A stretch of DNA of 35,266 nucleotides, taken from NCBI GenBank assembly GCA_002068325.1, contig MVZH01000013.1, positions 1 through 35,266 on the forward strand. The letters run 5' to 3'. Source of the stretch: Lentisphaerae bacterium ADurb.BinA184 (GTDB lineage: Bacteria > Verrucomicrobiota > Lentisphaeria > Oligosphaerales > MVZH01). Each line of letters starts with the position of its first letter. Within the stretch, counting starts at the first letter, position 1. Made by a program: the position numbers and the translations under genes. This document shows, in pieces, positions 23,906 through 31,586 of this stretch. Below the pieces are notes generated by a model. The model did not search any database and was not told the DNA's origin. It saw nothing but the letters and a program-made list of their open reading frames with translations.

Positions 23906-24512
23906 CTCGCCCCTCCCGCGAATCCTCGCGACTGACCGCCCCCCCGCGGCCCTCAGCGTCCCCCACGCTTCAGACGTGTTCAGACAGGGCAACGCGCAAC
24001 GTTCAACGCGCCACTCTCAACGCCGAACGACGAGGGGGCTTGGCCTCTGAGCCGCTTGCAGAACCCAGACGTGAGTGGGTGGGACGAACCCCCGGCCTCC
24101 ATCGGCCTCGACTGGGATTGCTGTCTGCCGGGCTGGAGGGACGACCTCCGTGTCGTCCGGGTTCGTCCGCGGCAGGCCGGGTCTTCCCGTATGCCCTGGC
24201 GGACACCTGCCTGTGCCGTTTACGTCACGGCAGGCAGGCGGAGGTCCGCCCTCCATCGCACGAGGCCGCTGTCGTGCGCGGGGCGGCTGCAGGCACCTCT
24301 TCTGATTGAGCGTTGAGAGTCTGTTGTCTTGGCGCCGGTCTTCCCCGCTTCCCGCCGGCCCGCCGCCGCCTCGCGCGCCCCCCGCCCCGTCCCGCCGATC
24401 TCTCCCCCGCCAGTCCTTGACCACCCCGTCCATTCCCCGCCTTCCGCCGCGGGGGAAGGGCAGGGGCGAAAATTTTCTCCGCAGGGGGGTTGCATGGCTG
24501 GATAGGGGCATG
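23906..24512. other. Gene-free spacer between rnpB and mraZ
   Basis: No gene is supported here. After rnpB there is a small hairpin (CGCGA/TCGCG, 23918-23931) without a T-run. Around 23990-24025 are degenerate units related to CAACGCGC and CTCTCAACGC. An inverted CTCTCAACGC-like stretch recurs near 24306-24318, so the two bracket stem-loop repeat copy B (24132-24261). The stretch from 24330 to 24470 is low-complexity C/G-rich DNA. A possible promoter for mraZ is TTGCAT (24490-24495) with TAGGGT 17 nt downstream, a weak match overlapping the operator. Confidence 0.5.
24132..24261. repeat. Stem-loop repeat, copy B (two inverted arms)
   Basis: The left arm is a perfect 7-bp stem GGACGAC/GTCGTCC around loop CTCCGT (24139-24158), the same place and loop as copy A but with a different, still paired stem. 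The right arm, on the other strand, begins GATGGAGG and keeps a related loop (CTCCGC), but its stem has re-paired as GGCGGA/TCCGCC (24237-24250). Between them an extra hairpin, CCTGCCTG pairing with CAGGCAGG (about 24207-24238), is absent from copy A. Confidence 0.75.
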
Positions 24513-24548
24513 TAGGGTATGATTAGTTATGTTTAGGTTGGCTTAGGT
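24513..24548 (+). promoter_or_regulatory. MraZ operator: four 10-bp-spaced direct repeats
   Basis: TAGGGT (24513), TTAGTT (24523), TTAGGT (24533) and TTAGGT (24543) recur at exactly 10-bp intervals, one helical turn, immediately before mraZ. MraZ is known in E. coli and Mollicutes to bind short direct repeats with a 10-bp period upstream of its own operon and to control the dcw genes. This array is therefore very probably its autoregulatory operator. The 6-mer differs from the E. coli TGGGN core. The last repeat overlaps a possible GTG start (24547), a reason to prefer the ATG at 24565. Confidence 0.8.
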
Positions 24549-24564
24549 GAATTCCAACACACAA

Positions 24565-25056
24565 ATGACAGCAGGTGGGCGCTGGTTCTTCGGCGAGTAC
24601 GAGTGCGCCGTGGACGGGCAGCGCCGCATCCTGCTGCCCAGCGCGTGGCGGGCCGAAAAGCCGTCCGAGGATCATTTCTTCCTCCTTCCAGGGCGGGACA
24701 AGTCCCTGCAACTTGTTCCTGGCGAGATGTTTGTGGAACTCCTCCAACAGCTCCGGCGGGTCTCGTTCGCCGACCGCGATGCGTCGCGCGCGCTGGCGGC
24801 GCTGGGGTCGCGGGCGCAGGAGTGCCGCTGTGACCGGCAGGGGCGGTTCGCCATCGGCCCAAGGCTGCTCACCCACGCGGGCCTCACCGGCCGTGTCGTG
24901 CTGGTCGGGGCCGTGACCACGGTACAGCTGTGGGCGCCCGAGGCGTGGGCGTCCGTCGGCACGGATGACGAGACCGGCCTCGACGTCATCCGCAACATCC
25001 AGCAACAGCCCGGCGAGACCCTGCTCGACATCCTGCGGAAAGCCCTCAAGAGCTAA
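24565..25056 (+). CDS. mraZ: Transcriptional regulator MraZ
   Basis: MraZ is a DNA-binding ring-forming protein of the AbrB/SpoVT-like fold that regulates the division and cell-wall cluster. The 163-residue product has the duplicated MraZ domain: FFGEYECAVDGQRRILLPSAWR (about 8-29), with the SKGR-like turn replaced by GQRR, and the second half CRCDRQGRFAIGPRLLTHAGL (about 88-108), followed by VVLVGAVTTVQLWAPEAW. I start at the ATG at 24565, which puts the core near the N-terminus as in the family and keeps the whole operator upstream. The GTG at 24547 would add six residues. Neither has a good Shine-Dalgarno. Its stop is directly followed by the rsmH ATG (TAAATG). Confidence 0.92.
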   Translation: MTAGGRWFFGEYECAVDGQRRILLPSAWRAEKPSEDHFFLLPGRDKSLQLVPGEMFVELLQQLRRVSFADRDASRALAALGSRAQECRCDRQGRFAIGPRLLTHAGLTGRVVLVGAVTTVQLWAPEAWASVGTDDETGLDVIRNIQQQPGETLLDILRKALKS

Positions 25057-25569
25057 ATGGGAGTCTACCGACACGACAGCGTCATGCCCGCGGACGTGCT
25101 GACCTGGCTGGCCGTCCGCACCGGGGGCCGCTACATAGACGGCACCCTCGGCGGCGGTGGGCACGCCGAACGCATCCTGGCGGCGGCCGCGGAGACGGAA
25201 GTGCTGGGCATTGACCGCGACGACGAGGCCCTGGCCGCCGCGGGCCAGCGACTCGAACCCTTCGGCGGACGGGTGCATCTGCGCCGCGGCAACTACAGCG
25301 AAATGGCGGCCCGGGCCGCCGAAATCGGCTGGCGGGAGGTTGACGGGATCGTGTTGGACCTGGGCATCTCCTCACACCAGATTGATGAACCCGGCCGCGG
25401 ATTCTCCCACCGCGCCGACGGGCCGCTGGACATGCGCATGGACCGCCGCCAGCCCGTGACCGCCGCCACCCTCCTGAACACCGCCACCGAAGGCGAACTG
25501 GCCCGCCTGTTCGTCATCCGCCGCCTGCTGGACGTCCTCTCGGACGCGAAGCACCACGCGGGCGTCTGA
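25057..25569 (+). CDS. rsmH: 16S rRNA methyltransferase RsmH, N-terminal part (frame broken)
   Basis: RsmH (MraW) methylates N4 of C1402 in 16S rRNA. This frame holds the first half: HDSVMPADV, the SAM-binding [14 protein letters not shown] (28-41), GIDRDDEAL (51-59), [19 protein letters not shown] (101-119) and GPLDMRMDR (122-130), then [12 protein letters not shown] (141-152). After residue 152 the expected REYGEE-type segment is replaced by 18 residues unlike the family, ending at a stop at 25567-25569. The family sequence resumes from about 25569 in another frame. About 59 nt stand where roughly 24 would be expected, so a net gain of about 35 nt would explain the break. It could be a true mutation, a sequencing or assembly error, or two separate polypeptides. 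It begins directly at the mraZ stop. Confidence 0.85.
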   Translation: MGVYRHDSVMPADVLTWLAVRTGGRYIDGTLGGGGHAERILAAAAETEVLGIDRDDEALAAAGQRLEPFGGRVHLRRGNYSEMAARAAEIGWREVDGIVLDLGISSHQIDEPGRGFSHRADGPLDMRMDRRQPVTAATLLNTATEGELARLFVIRRLLDVLSDAKHHAGV

Positions 25570-25583
25570 GGCGGGCGCGCCAG

Positions 25584-26036
25584 GTGGCCCGGGCCGTGGT
25601 CCGGCGCCGCCAGGAGCGCCCCTGGGCCCGCACCGGCGAACTCGCGGAGCTGGTTCGCGCGGTGGTCGGCCGCGCGGGCGGCGGGCTGCCGGCGCCCACC
25701 CGCTGCTTCCAGGCCCTGCGCATCGCGGTCAACCGCGAACTCGAAGAACTTGAGCAGGGGCTGACGGCGGCGATCCGCCTGCTGCGTCCCGGCGGCCGGC
25801 TGGTGGTGATCTCCTTCCATTCGCTCGAAGACCGCGCGGTGAAGCAGGCCTTCCGCGAGGCGGCGCTGCGCTGTGTGTGCCCGCCGGGTTTTCCCGAGTG
25901 CCGGTGCGAGAAGCAGGCCTGGCTGCGGGTGCTGACCCGCCGTCCGCTCCAGGCCTCTGCCGAGGAGGTGGCCGGCAACCGGCGGGCGGCGTCGGCCAAG
26001 CTGCGCGCCGCGGAGCGTATCGAACCCGTACACTGA
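25584..26036 (+). CDS. rsmH: 16S rRNA methyltransferase RsmH, C-terminal part (frame broken)
   Basis: This frame carries the second half of Rsm[19 protein letters not shown] (homology from about 25572) matches the helix that normally follows REYGEE. Next come [58 protein letters not shown] and the C-terminal [30 protein letters not shown] gives a cysteine cluster that could bind metal. The GTG given as start is only the first start codon in frame, with no Shine-Dalgarno, so independent translation is doubtful. It lies one base out of phase with the first part by way of the odd segment at 25513-25571. Function depends on whether the break is real. Confidence 0.8.
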   Translation: MARAVVRRRQERPWARTGELAELVRAVVGRAGGGLPAPTRCFQALRIAVNRELEELEQGLTAAIRLLRPGGRLVVISFHSLEDRAVKQAFREAALRCVCPPGFPECRCEKQAWLRVLTRRPLQASAEEVAGNRRAASAKLRAAERIEPVH

Positions 26037-26113
26037 GGCCAGGCCCAACGCTGAACGTCAAACGCCGGAGCCGGCCCCGCGGCCGTCCGGCCTGCCGAGA
26101 GAAGGACACGATC

Positions 26114-26515
26114 ATGCGGAAGCCCTCCCCCAACCGGCCCTATCGTTACGAAGCGCTCGAGGTGGATGCGTCGCGCGAGGCGGCCTTCAGCGCCTGGCGG
26201 TGGTTCGTGCTGGTCTTCTGCGGCCTGATCGCCGTCCTCGCCTTCGTCCGTTTACGCAGTTCCAACGAGGAGCTGCGGCTGCGGGTGGAGACGCTCCGGC
26301 GCGACTACGACGTGCGCGCCAAGGAGCTGGAGAACCTCGAGCTGGAGTACGAGAGCTACACCGGCGGCCGCTACGTGTTCGGCGCCGTCGCGCGGATGAA
26401 CCTGGGGTTGCGCCCGCCGGAGCCGGGGCAGGTCCGCCGCGTCTCCGTCGGCGCCCTGCCGAGTCCGGCGCCCGGGCACTCGGGCGAAGCGTCCGGCCTG
26501 GTGGCACGGAACTGA
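26114..26515 (+). CDS. ftsL: FtsL-like cell-division protein
   Basis: This 133-residue bitopic membrane protein sits in the usual ftsL position, between rsmH and the class B penicillin-binding protein. A cytoplasmic N-terminus of about 28 residues is followed by one transmembrane helix (about 29-49, WFVLVFCGLIAVLAF). A periplasmic coiled coil then runs from about 52 to 85 (NEELRLRVETLRRDYDVRAK), with a Gly-rich end and a Pro-rich tail. FtsL forms a complex with FtsB and FtsQ that activates FtsW-FtsI at the septum. The sequence is weakly conserved in the family, so topology and position are the main evidence. AGAAGGA lies 7 nt before the ATG. The next gene starts 10 nt downstream. Confidence 0.75.
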   Translation: MRKPSPNRPYRYEALEVDASREAAFSAWRWFVLVFCGLIAVLAFVRLRSSNEELRLRVETLRRDYDVRAKELENLELEYESYTGGRYVFGAVARMNLGLRPPEPGQVRRVSVGALPSPAPGHSGEASGLVARN

Positions 26516-26525
26516 GGAGGCCATC

Positions 26526-28307
26526 GTGCAGCGAGACGGTTATCTGGTCCGGCTCTGCCTGGTCCTGCTGATCCTGCTGGTGGCCTTCGGTTTGCTGGCG
26601 GCGCACCTCTACCGGTTGCAGATCGGCCGCCACGACTACCTGTACGCCAAGGCGCGGCAGAAGTACACCGCCTCGCGTGTCGTCTTCGGCCATCGCGGCC
26701 AGATCTACGACGCCAACGCCAACCTCCTGGCCGGCAACCTCGCCTGCCGCGATGTGCTCGCCGAGCCGCGCAACTTCCGCCTGCCCAAGGACACCATGGC
26801 CACCCTCCTCGGCTACAGCCTGGGCGTGCCGCGCGAGGTGCTGGCCCGGCGCTTCGCCAGCCCGCGCATCGAAATCCCTGTCCAACGCCAGGTCGACATC
26901 ACCGCCGCGGAGAAGCTGCGCGCCCGCAACCTGAAAGGCCTGCGCTTCGTGGACTCCTACCGGCGCTACTACCCCAAGGGCCCCCTGTGCGCCAACCTGA
27001 TCGGCCTGCTCGATGCCGACGGCATGGGTGTCTCCGGCGTCGAAGCCCTCCTCGACCCGCAGCTGCGGCCGACCACCGCCAAGACCACCTTCGAGCGCGA
27101 CCGCAAGGGCCGCCCGTTGGACAACCCGGCCGCCGCCGCCGAGCCGCGCAACGGCGCCGACGTCTATCTGACCATTGACGAACCAATCCAGAGCATCGTC
27201 GAGGAGGAGCTGGCCCTCATGGTCGAGAAGCACCGGCCGCGCGCCGCCTACGCCGTCATGGCCAGCCCCCGCACCGGGGCGATCCTCGCCATGGCCCAGT
27301 ACCCCAGCTTCGACGCCAACCACCGCGACGGCCTGCAACCCGAGCAGTACCAGAACCGTGTCCTCACCGAGGGCTTCGAACCGGGGTCGGTCATGAAGGC
27401 CATGAGCATCGCCGGCGCCCTCGACTTCGGTGTGGTCCGGCTCGACGACACCTTCGACTGCGAGGACGGCCTTTGGGTCTACCGCGGCAAGACCCTCCGC
27501 GACTCCGGCCACAAGTACGGCGTGCTGTCGGTCTGGGACATCGTGCAGAAGTCCAGCAACATCGGCACCGCCAAGATCGCCGTCGAACGCATGGGCGAGA
27601 ACCGCCTTTACCAGACACTGAAGCGGTTCGGCTTCGGCCAGCCCACCGGCATCGGCTTCGCGGACGAGGCCCCCGGCATCTTCCGGCCCTACCTGCGCTG
27701 GGACGGGCTTTCGCTGAGCCGCTTCCCGATCGGCCAAGGCATCCTCGTCACCCCGCTGCAGCTTGTCCAGGCCTACTGCGCCCTGGCCAACGGCGGGCAG
27801 ATGATGCAACTCCACGTGATTGACCGGGTGGTTGACCCCAAGACCGGCATCGTCGAGAAGACCGAGCCCAAGGTCAGACGCACCGCCTGCCGGCCCGAGG
27901 CCGCCCGGCAGATGGTGCAGGCGCTGAAACGCGTCACCCTCCCCGAGGGCACCGCCCCCCGCGCCGCCATCCCCGGCTACGAGGTGGCGGGCAAGACGGG
28001 CACCGCCCAGAAGTTCAAGGACGGCACCTACGACAACGGGCTGTACGTGGCCTCGTTCGTCGGGTTCACGCCGGCAGACAACCCCGCCTTCGTGCTCCTG
28101 GTGGTCGCCGATGAACCCACTGAGAACGGCTACTATGGCGGCACCATTGCGGCGCCGGTGTTCGGCCGCATCGCCGCCAAGACGCTGCGCTACCTTCAGG
28201 TGGCGCCGGCGGCCACCCACCCCGCCGTTGAGCAGGCGCTCATGCCCGTCTCCGCCGTCGAGGGCGAACCCCATGCCGCAGCCCAAGCCATTGCGCGAGT
28301 ACGTTGA
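26526..28307 (+). CDS. ftsI: Class B penicillin-binding protein (FtsI/PBP3-type)
   Basis: This is the septal peptidoglycan transpeptidase. The 593-residue product has one N-terminal transmembrane helix (about 8-28), the class B dimerisation domain (about 48-200, with GHRGQIYDANANLLA), and the transpeptidase domain with all three active-site motifs: SVMK (288-291, in FEPGSVMKAM), SSN (343-345) and KTGTA (490-494). PNG-like turns around LCANLIGLLDADGMGVSGVE are typical of FtsI/SpoVD. The start is GTG at 26526, fixed by GAGGAGG with a 5-nt spacer. The C-terminus has no PASTA domain. It overlaps murE by 35 nt. Position after ftsL in the dcw cluster supports the septal role over elongation PBP2. 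Confidence 0.94.
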   Translation: MQRDGYLVRLCLVLLILLVAFGLLAAHLYRLQIGRHDYLYAKARQKYTASRVVFGHRGQIYDANANLLAGNLACRDVLAEPRNFRLPKDTMATLLGYSLGVPREVLARRFASPRIEIPVQRQVDITAAEKLRARNLKGLRFVDSYRRYYPKGPLCANLIGLLDADGMGVSGVEALLDPQLRPTTAKTTFERDRKGRPLDNPAAAAEPRNGADVYLTIDEPIQSIVEEELALMVEKHRPRAAYAVMASPRTGAILAMAQYPSFDANHRDGLQPEQYQNRVLTEGFEPGSVMKAMSIAGALDFGVVRLDDTFDCEDGLWVYRGKTLRDSGHKYGVLSVWDIVQKSSNIGTAKIAVERMGENRLYQTLKRFGFGQPTGIGFADEAPGIFRPYLRWDGLSLSRFPIGQGILVTPLQLVQAYCALANGGQMMQLHVIDRVVDPKTGIVEKTEPKVRRTACRPEAARQMVQALKRVTLPEGTAPRAAIPGYEVAGKTGTAQKFKDGTYDNGLYVASFVGFTPADNPAFVLLVVADEPTENGYYGGTIAAPVFGRIAAKTLRYLQVAPAATHPAVEQALMPVSAVEGEPHAAAQAIARVR

Positions 28308-29802
28308 GGCCCTCGGGGGCCTGGTGACCGGTACCGAGGGCGACCTCAGCCTGCCGATCCACGGGGCGTCCAGCGACTCCCGCTCCGTGCAACCCGGTTG
28401 GCTGTTTATGGCCATCCCCGGCGCCCGGCGCGACGGCGCGGACTTTGTCCCCCAGGCCCTCGCCGCCGGGGCGGTGGCGGTGGTTGCCGCGCGTCCGCTC
28501 GCGCGGCCGCCGGGAGTGGGCTTCGTGCAGGTCGGCGAGCCGTACCGGGCGGCCGGCCGCGTCGCCGAACTCGCCGCCGGCTTCCCCGCCCGCGCCCTGC
28601 GGCTGGTCGGGGTCACCGGCACCAACGGCAAGACCACCACCGCCTACCTCATGCGCGACATCCTCCGCCGCGCCGGCCACAAGACCGGCATGGTCGGGAC
28701 GATCGTCTATGACTGCGGCGACACCGTCCTCCCCGCCGACCGCACCACCCCGACCCCGTTCGAACTCCAGGCCATCCTCGCCCGCTGCCGGGACGCCGGC
28801 TGCGCCTACGCCAGCCTCGAAGTCTCCAGCCACGCCCTCGATCAGGGCCGCCTCGGAACCGCCCGCTTCGCCGGCGCCCTGTTCACCAACCTGACCCGCG
28901 AACACCTTGACTACCACAAGGAGATGGACCACTACTTCGCCGCCAAGCGCCTGCTCTTCGATGAGTACCTCGAACCCGGCGGCGTGGCCATGGTCAACCT
29001 CGACGCCCGTTTCCTCGATGTCCGCTACGGGAACCGCCTGCGCCGTGAGGTCGCGGAACGGCGGCCGGACGTCACCGTCCTGACCTTTGGCGCCAGCCGC
29101 GACAGCGACTACCGCACCGATGCCCTCCAGACCTCGCTGGCCGGCATCCGGATGACGCTCGAAACGCCCGGCGGCCGGCTCGAACTGGCCTCGCCGCTGC
29201 ATGGGCGGTTCAACGCCGAAAACCTCGCCGGCGGCGCCGCCCTCCTGCTCGCCCTCGGCGTCGCCCCGGAGGCCGTGGTGCAGGCCGTGGGCGCCTTCCA
29301 GGGCGCGCCGGGCCGCCTGCAGCAGATCGTGGCCCGCCAGGACATCCGCGTCTTCGTGGACTATGCCCATACCGACGACGCCCTGCGCAACGTCCTCGGC
29401 GCCCTGCGCGACCTCAAGCCCAGGCGCCTGGTGGCGTTGTTCGGCTGCGGCGGCGGCCGCGACCGCGGCAAGCGCCCGCTCATGGGCAAGGCCGTGGCCG
29501 AGTTTGCCGACTGGATCGTGGTCAGCAGCGACAATCCGCGTGACGAGGAGCCTGAACTGATCATCAACGACGCCTGCTGCGGCATCCCCGCCACCGCCCA
29601 CTGCACGCGCGAGACCGACCGCCGCCAGGCCATCGAGCGCGTCATCGCCGAGGCCCGGCCGGGCGACGTCATCGTGGTGGCCGGGAAAGGGCACGAAGAC
29701 TACCAGGAGATCAAGGGCGTCAAGTACCCGTTCGATGACGTCACCGAGGTGACGGCCGCCCTGCGCCGCCATGGCCTGTTGCCGGAGGCACCCGGCGCGT
29801 AG
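28273..29802 (+). CDS. murE: UDP-MurNAc-tripeptide synthetase MurE (meso-DAP type)
   Basis: MurE adds the third residue to UDP-MurNAc-L-Ala-D-Glu in the cytoplasm, using ATP. The 509-residue product has the N-terminal uridine-binding domain (SSDSRSVQPGWLFMAIPG), the P-loop GTNGKTTT (116-123), TTPTPFELQ (158-166), SSHALDQGR and the probable carbamylated Lys225 (YFAAKRLLF). The substrate-specificity motif DNPR (420-423) is the one seen in enzymes that add meso-diaminopimelate, not lysine. GKGHE (471-475) is also present. The start is inside the end of ftsI (35-nt overlap), with GAGG about 9 nt upstream; longer in-frame starts would overlap ftsI far more. It is followed by a repeat-filled 212-base spacer before murF. 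Confidence 0.95.
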   Translation: MPQPKPLREYVEALGGLVTGTEGDLSLPIHGASSDSRSVQPGWLFMAIPGARRDGADFVPQALAAGAVAVVAARPLARPPGVGFVQVGEPYRAAGRVAELAAGFPARALRLVGVTGTNGKTTTAYLMRDILRRAGHKTGMVGTIVYDCGDTVLPADRTTPTPFELQAILARCRDAGCAYASLEVSSHALDQGRLGTARFAGALFTNLTREHLDYHKEMDHYFAAKRLLFDEYLEPGGVAMVNLDARFLDVRYGNRLRREVAERRPDVTVLTFGASRDSDYRTDALQTSLAGIRMTLETPGGRLELASPLHGRFNAENLAGGAALLLALGVAPEAVVQAVGAFQGAPGRLQQIVARQDIRVFVDYAHTDDALRNVLGALRDLKPRRLVALFGCGGGRDRGKRPLMGKAVAEFADWIVVSSDNPRDEEPELIINDACCGIPATAHCTRETDRRQAIERVIAEARPGDVIVVAGKGHEDYQEIKGVKYPFDDVTEVTAALRRHGLLPEAPGA

Positions 29803-29840
29803 CGTGAGGCGCATGGCGCATGGTGCGAGGCGCGGAGCTC

Positions 29841-29985
29841 GGTTACCGATCACCGGTCACCGGTCACCGATCACCGGTCACCGGTCACCGATCACCGATC
29901 ACCGGTCACCGGTCAGCGGTCACCGGTCACCGATTCAAGGCATCACCGGCGGCCCCCGCCGGCTCTACGACCCACGACCGACCAG
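29841..29985. repeat. Thirteen 7-bp units GRTCACC plus hairpin, between murE and murF
   Basis: Units of 7 bp run without interruption from 29841 to 29931: one GGTTACC, then a mix of GATCACC and GGTCACC, with one GGTCAGC. They are followed by a hairpin CCGGCGG-CCC-CCGCCGG (29946-29962) and a short ACGACCCACGACC stretch (about 29967-29981). The same three modules occur in the spacer 12846-13130. The array splits a cell-wall operon but leaves murF in the same orientation. No promoter for murF is clear within it. Confidence 0.8.
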
Positions 29986-30014
29986 TCTGGTGATCGCCGA
30001 CACGGACTTGCACA

Positions 30015-31403
30015 ATGTTCACCCTGAATGAACTCCGCTCCATCACCGGCGGCCGCTGGCTGGTCGCCCCGGCGCTCGGCGGGACAGAACTCAGCGGCAT
30101 CCAGGACGACAGCCGCTACGTCGGCCCCGGCATGCTCTTTCCGGCCATCCTCGGTGAGACGGCCGACGGACATGCCTTCCTCGGCGACGCCATCGCCAAG
30201 GGGGCCGCCGGCGTGTGCGTGCAGGCGCCGCTGACGCGCGCCCGCCTCGCGGAATGCCGCGGCCGCGGCGTCGCCGTGCTGCGCGTTCCCGACACCTTGC
30301 GCGCCTTCCATGCCTTGGCCGCTGCGCATCGCCGCCGTTTCCCGCAGACCCCCATCATCGCCCTGACCGGCAGCTCGGGGAAGACCAGCACCCGCGCCAT
30401 GCTCAGCGCCATCCTCGAAGCCGCCTTCCCCGGCGCGGTGCTCTCGACGGCGGGCAACACCAACAACCACTTCGGCGTGCCGCGCAACGTCCTGCGCCTC
30501 GGCCCCGCCCACCGCATCGCGGTGCTCGAACTGGGCACGAACCATTTCGGTGAGATCGCCACCCTTGCCGCCATCGTCGGCGCCGACATCGGCCTGATTG
30601 TGAACATCGGCCCGGCCCATCTCGAAGCCTTCGGCGACTGCGACGGCGTGGCGCGCGAAAAAGGCGTTCTGTTCGAGAGCCTGTCTCCAGCCGGCGTCGC
30701 CATCATGCCTGCCGAGTGCGAGCAGGCCGCGATTCTCCGTCGGAAGGCCGGCGGGCGCCGAGTGCTGACTTTCGGCGTCGGCGCGGGGGCCGACGTGCGG
30801 GTCGAGTACCTAGGCTGGCGCGGGGACGGCTACCGCGCCACGCTGAGCTGGAAGGCGGCCGGCGTCAGCCATGACCTGCGGTGGGCGATCGGCGGCGCCC
30901 ACCAGGCGATGAATGCGGCGGCGGCGGCGGCGGCGGCCACCGTCGTGGGCGTGGCGCCCGAGGTGATTGTCGCCGGCCTGGCGGGAACCGTCCTGCCCGG
31001 CATGCGCATGGATCGGAAGACGGTCGCCGGCGTGTGCTGGATCAACGATGCCTACAACGCCAACCCGGCCAGCACCCGCGCCGCCCTCGACTGGGTCGCG
31101 GAGCTGCTTGAAGCCGCGCCCGGCGCCAGCTGCCTGGTGGTTCTTGGCGACATGCTCGAACTGGGCACCGTTGCCCGCCGCGCGCATGCTGACGTCCTCG
31201 CCCACGCCCTCCGTGTGCTCCCCGGCGCCGTTGTGGTGGCCGTCGGCCCGCTGATGAGTGCGGCCGCCGCGGATTGCGGAGTCCGCAGTTTCCCCGATGC
31301 CGCCGCCGCGGGCGATTTCGTCCGCCGGCACGCCGTCCCCGGCGGCCTGGTCCTGCTCAAGGGCTCGCACGCGATGCGTCTCGAAGGCCTGCTGCCGGGC
31401 TGA
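30015..31403 (+). CDS. murF: UDP-MurNAc-tripeptide-D-Ala-D-Ala ligase MurF
   Basis: MurF adds D-Ala-D-Ala to the UDP-MurNAc-tripeptide, the last cytoplasmic step on the nucleotide precursor. The 462-residue product has DDSRYVGPGMLFPAILGETADGHAF in the substrate domain, the P-loop GSSGKTST (119-126), NTNNHFGVP (148-156), ELGTNHFGEI (172-181), and the C-terminal ligase motif NDAYNANPAS (344-353). An Ala-only run (301-308) lies beside HQAMN. The ATG at 30015 is used; no strong Shine-Dalgarno is visible, though the N-terminus aligns well with the family. In most dcw clusters mraY follows; here an AraC regulator comes after a 183-base spacer, so the cluster ends here. Confidence 0.95.
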   Translation: MFTLNELRSITGGRWLVAPALGGTELSGIQDDSRYVGPGMLFPAILGETADGHAFLGDAIAKGAAGVCVQAPLTRARLAECRGRGVAVLRVPDTLRAFHALAAAHRRRFPQTPIIALTGSSGKTSTRAMLSAILEAAFPGAVLSTAGNTNNHFGVPRNVLRLGPAHRIAVLELGTNHFGEIATLAAIVGADIGLIVNIGPAHLEAFGDCDGVAREKGVLFESLSPAGVAIMPAECEQAAILRRKAGGRRVLTFGVGAGADVRVEYLGWRGDGYRATLSWKAAGVSHDLRWAIGGAHQAMNAAAAAAAATVVGVAPEVIVAGLAGTVLPGMRMDRKTVAGVCWINDAYNANPASTRAALDWVAELLEAAPGASCLVVLGDMLELGTVARRAHADVLAHALRVLPGAVVVAVGPLMSAAAADCGVRSFPDAAAAGDFVRRHAVPGGLVLLKGSHAMRLEGLLPG

Positions 31404-31586
31404 GACTGGGCGGGGGCTGTCGCCTTCATCCCTCAGGCCGCGAGAGGCATCGCCGGTCGCCGGGCTTCCTCGGGCTGGGCAGTCGCCGCGAGCCGCGAGT
31501 GCTCCGTGCGTCCTGCCGGCCGAGGTGCGGATTCCGCACGCCGGATGCCGACCCCGGGCGACCTGGAGAGAGGAGAGGCCACTCCG

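Noticed and set aside
23378..23935. Open frames crossing the RNase P RNA
   Set aside because: The segment carries all conserved RNase P RNA blocks and a paired P1 helix; the frames are chance and rich in Arg, Pro and Gly.
24547..24549. GTG start of mraZ
   Set aside because: It lies inside the last operator repeat and adds six residues not typical of the family; the ATG at 24565 is preferred, though not proven.
25507..25571. Insertion sequence or intein as the cause of the rsmH break
   Set aside because: The extra DNA is only about 35 nt; no terminal repeats, transposase or splicing motifs.
25507..25590. Programmed ribosomal frameshift in rsmH
   Set aside because: No slippery heptamer is seen near the stop, and the stretch before it is already non-homologous for 18 codons, which a simple slip would not explain.
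29841..29931. CRISPR array
   Set aside because: Units are 7 bp and contiguous, with no unique spacers and no cas genes.
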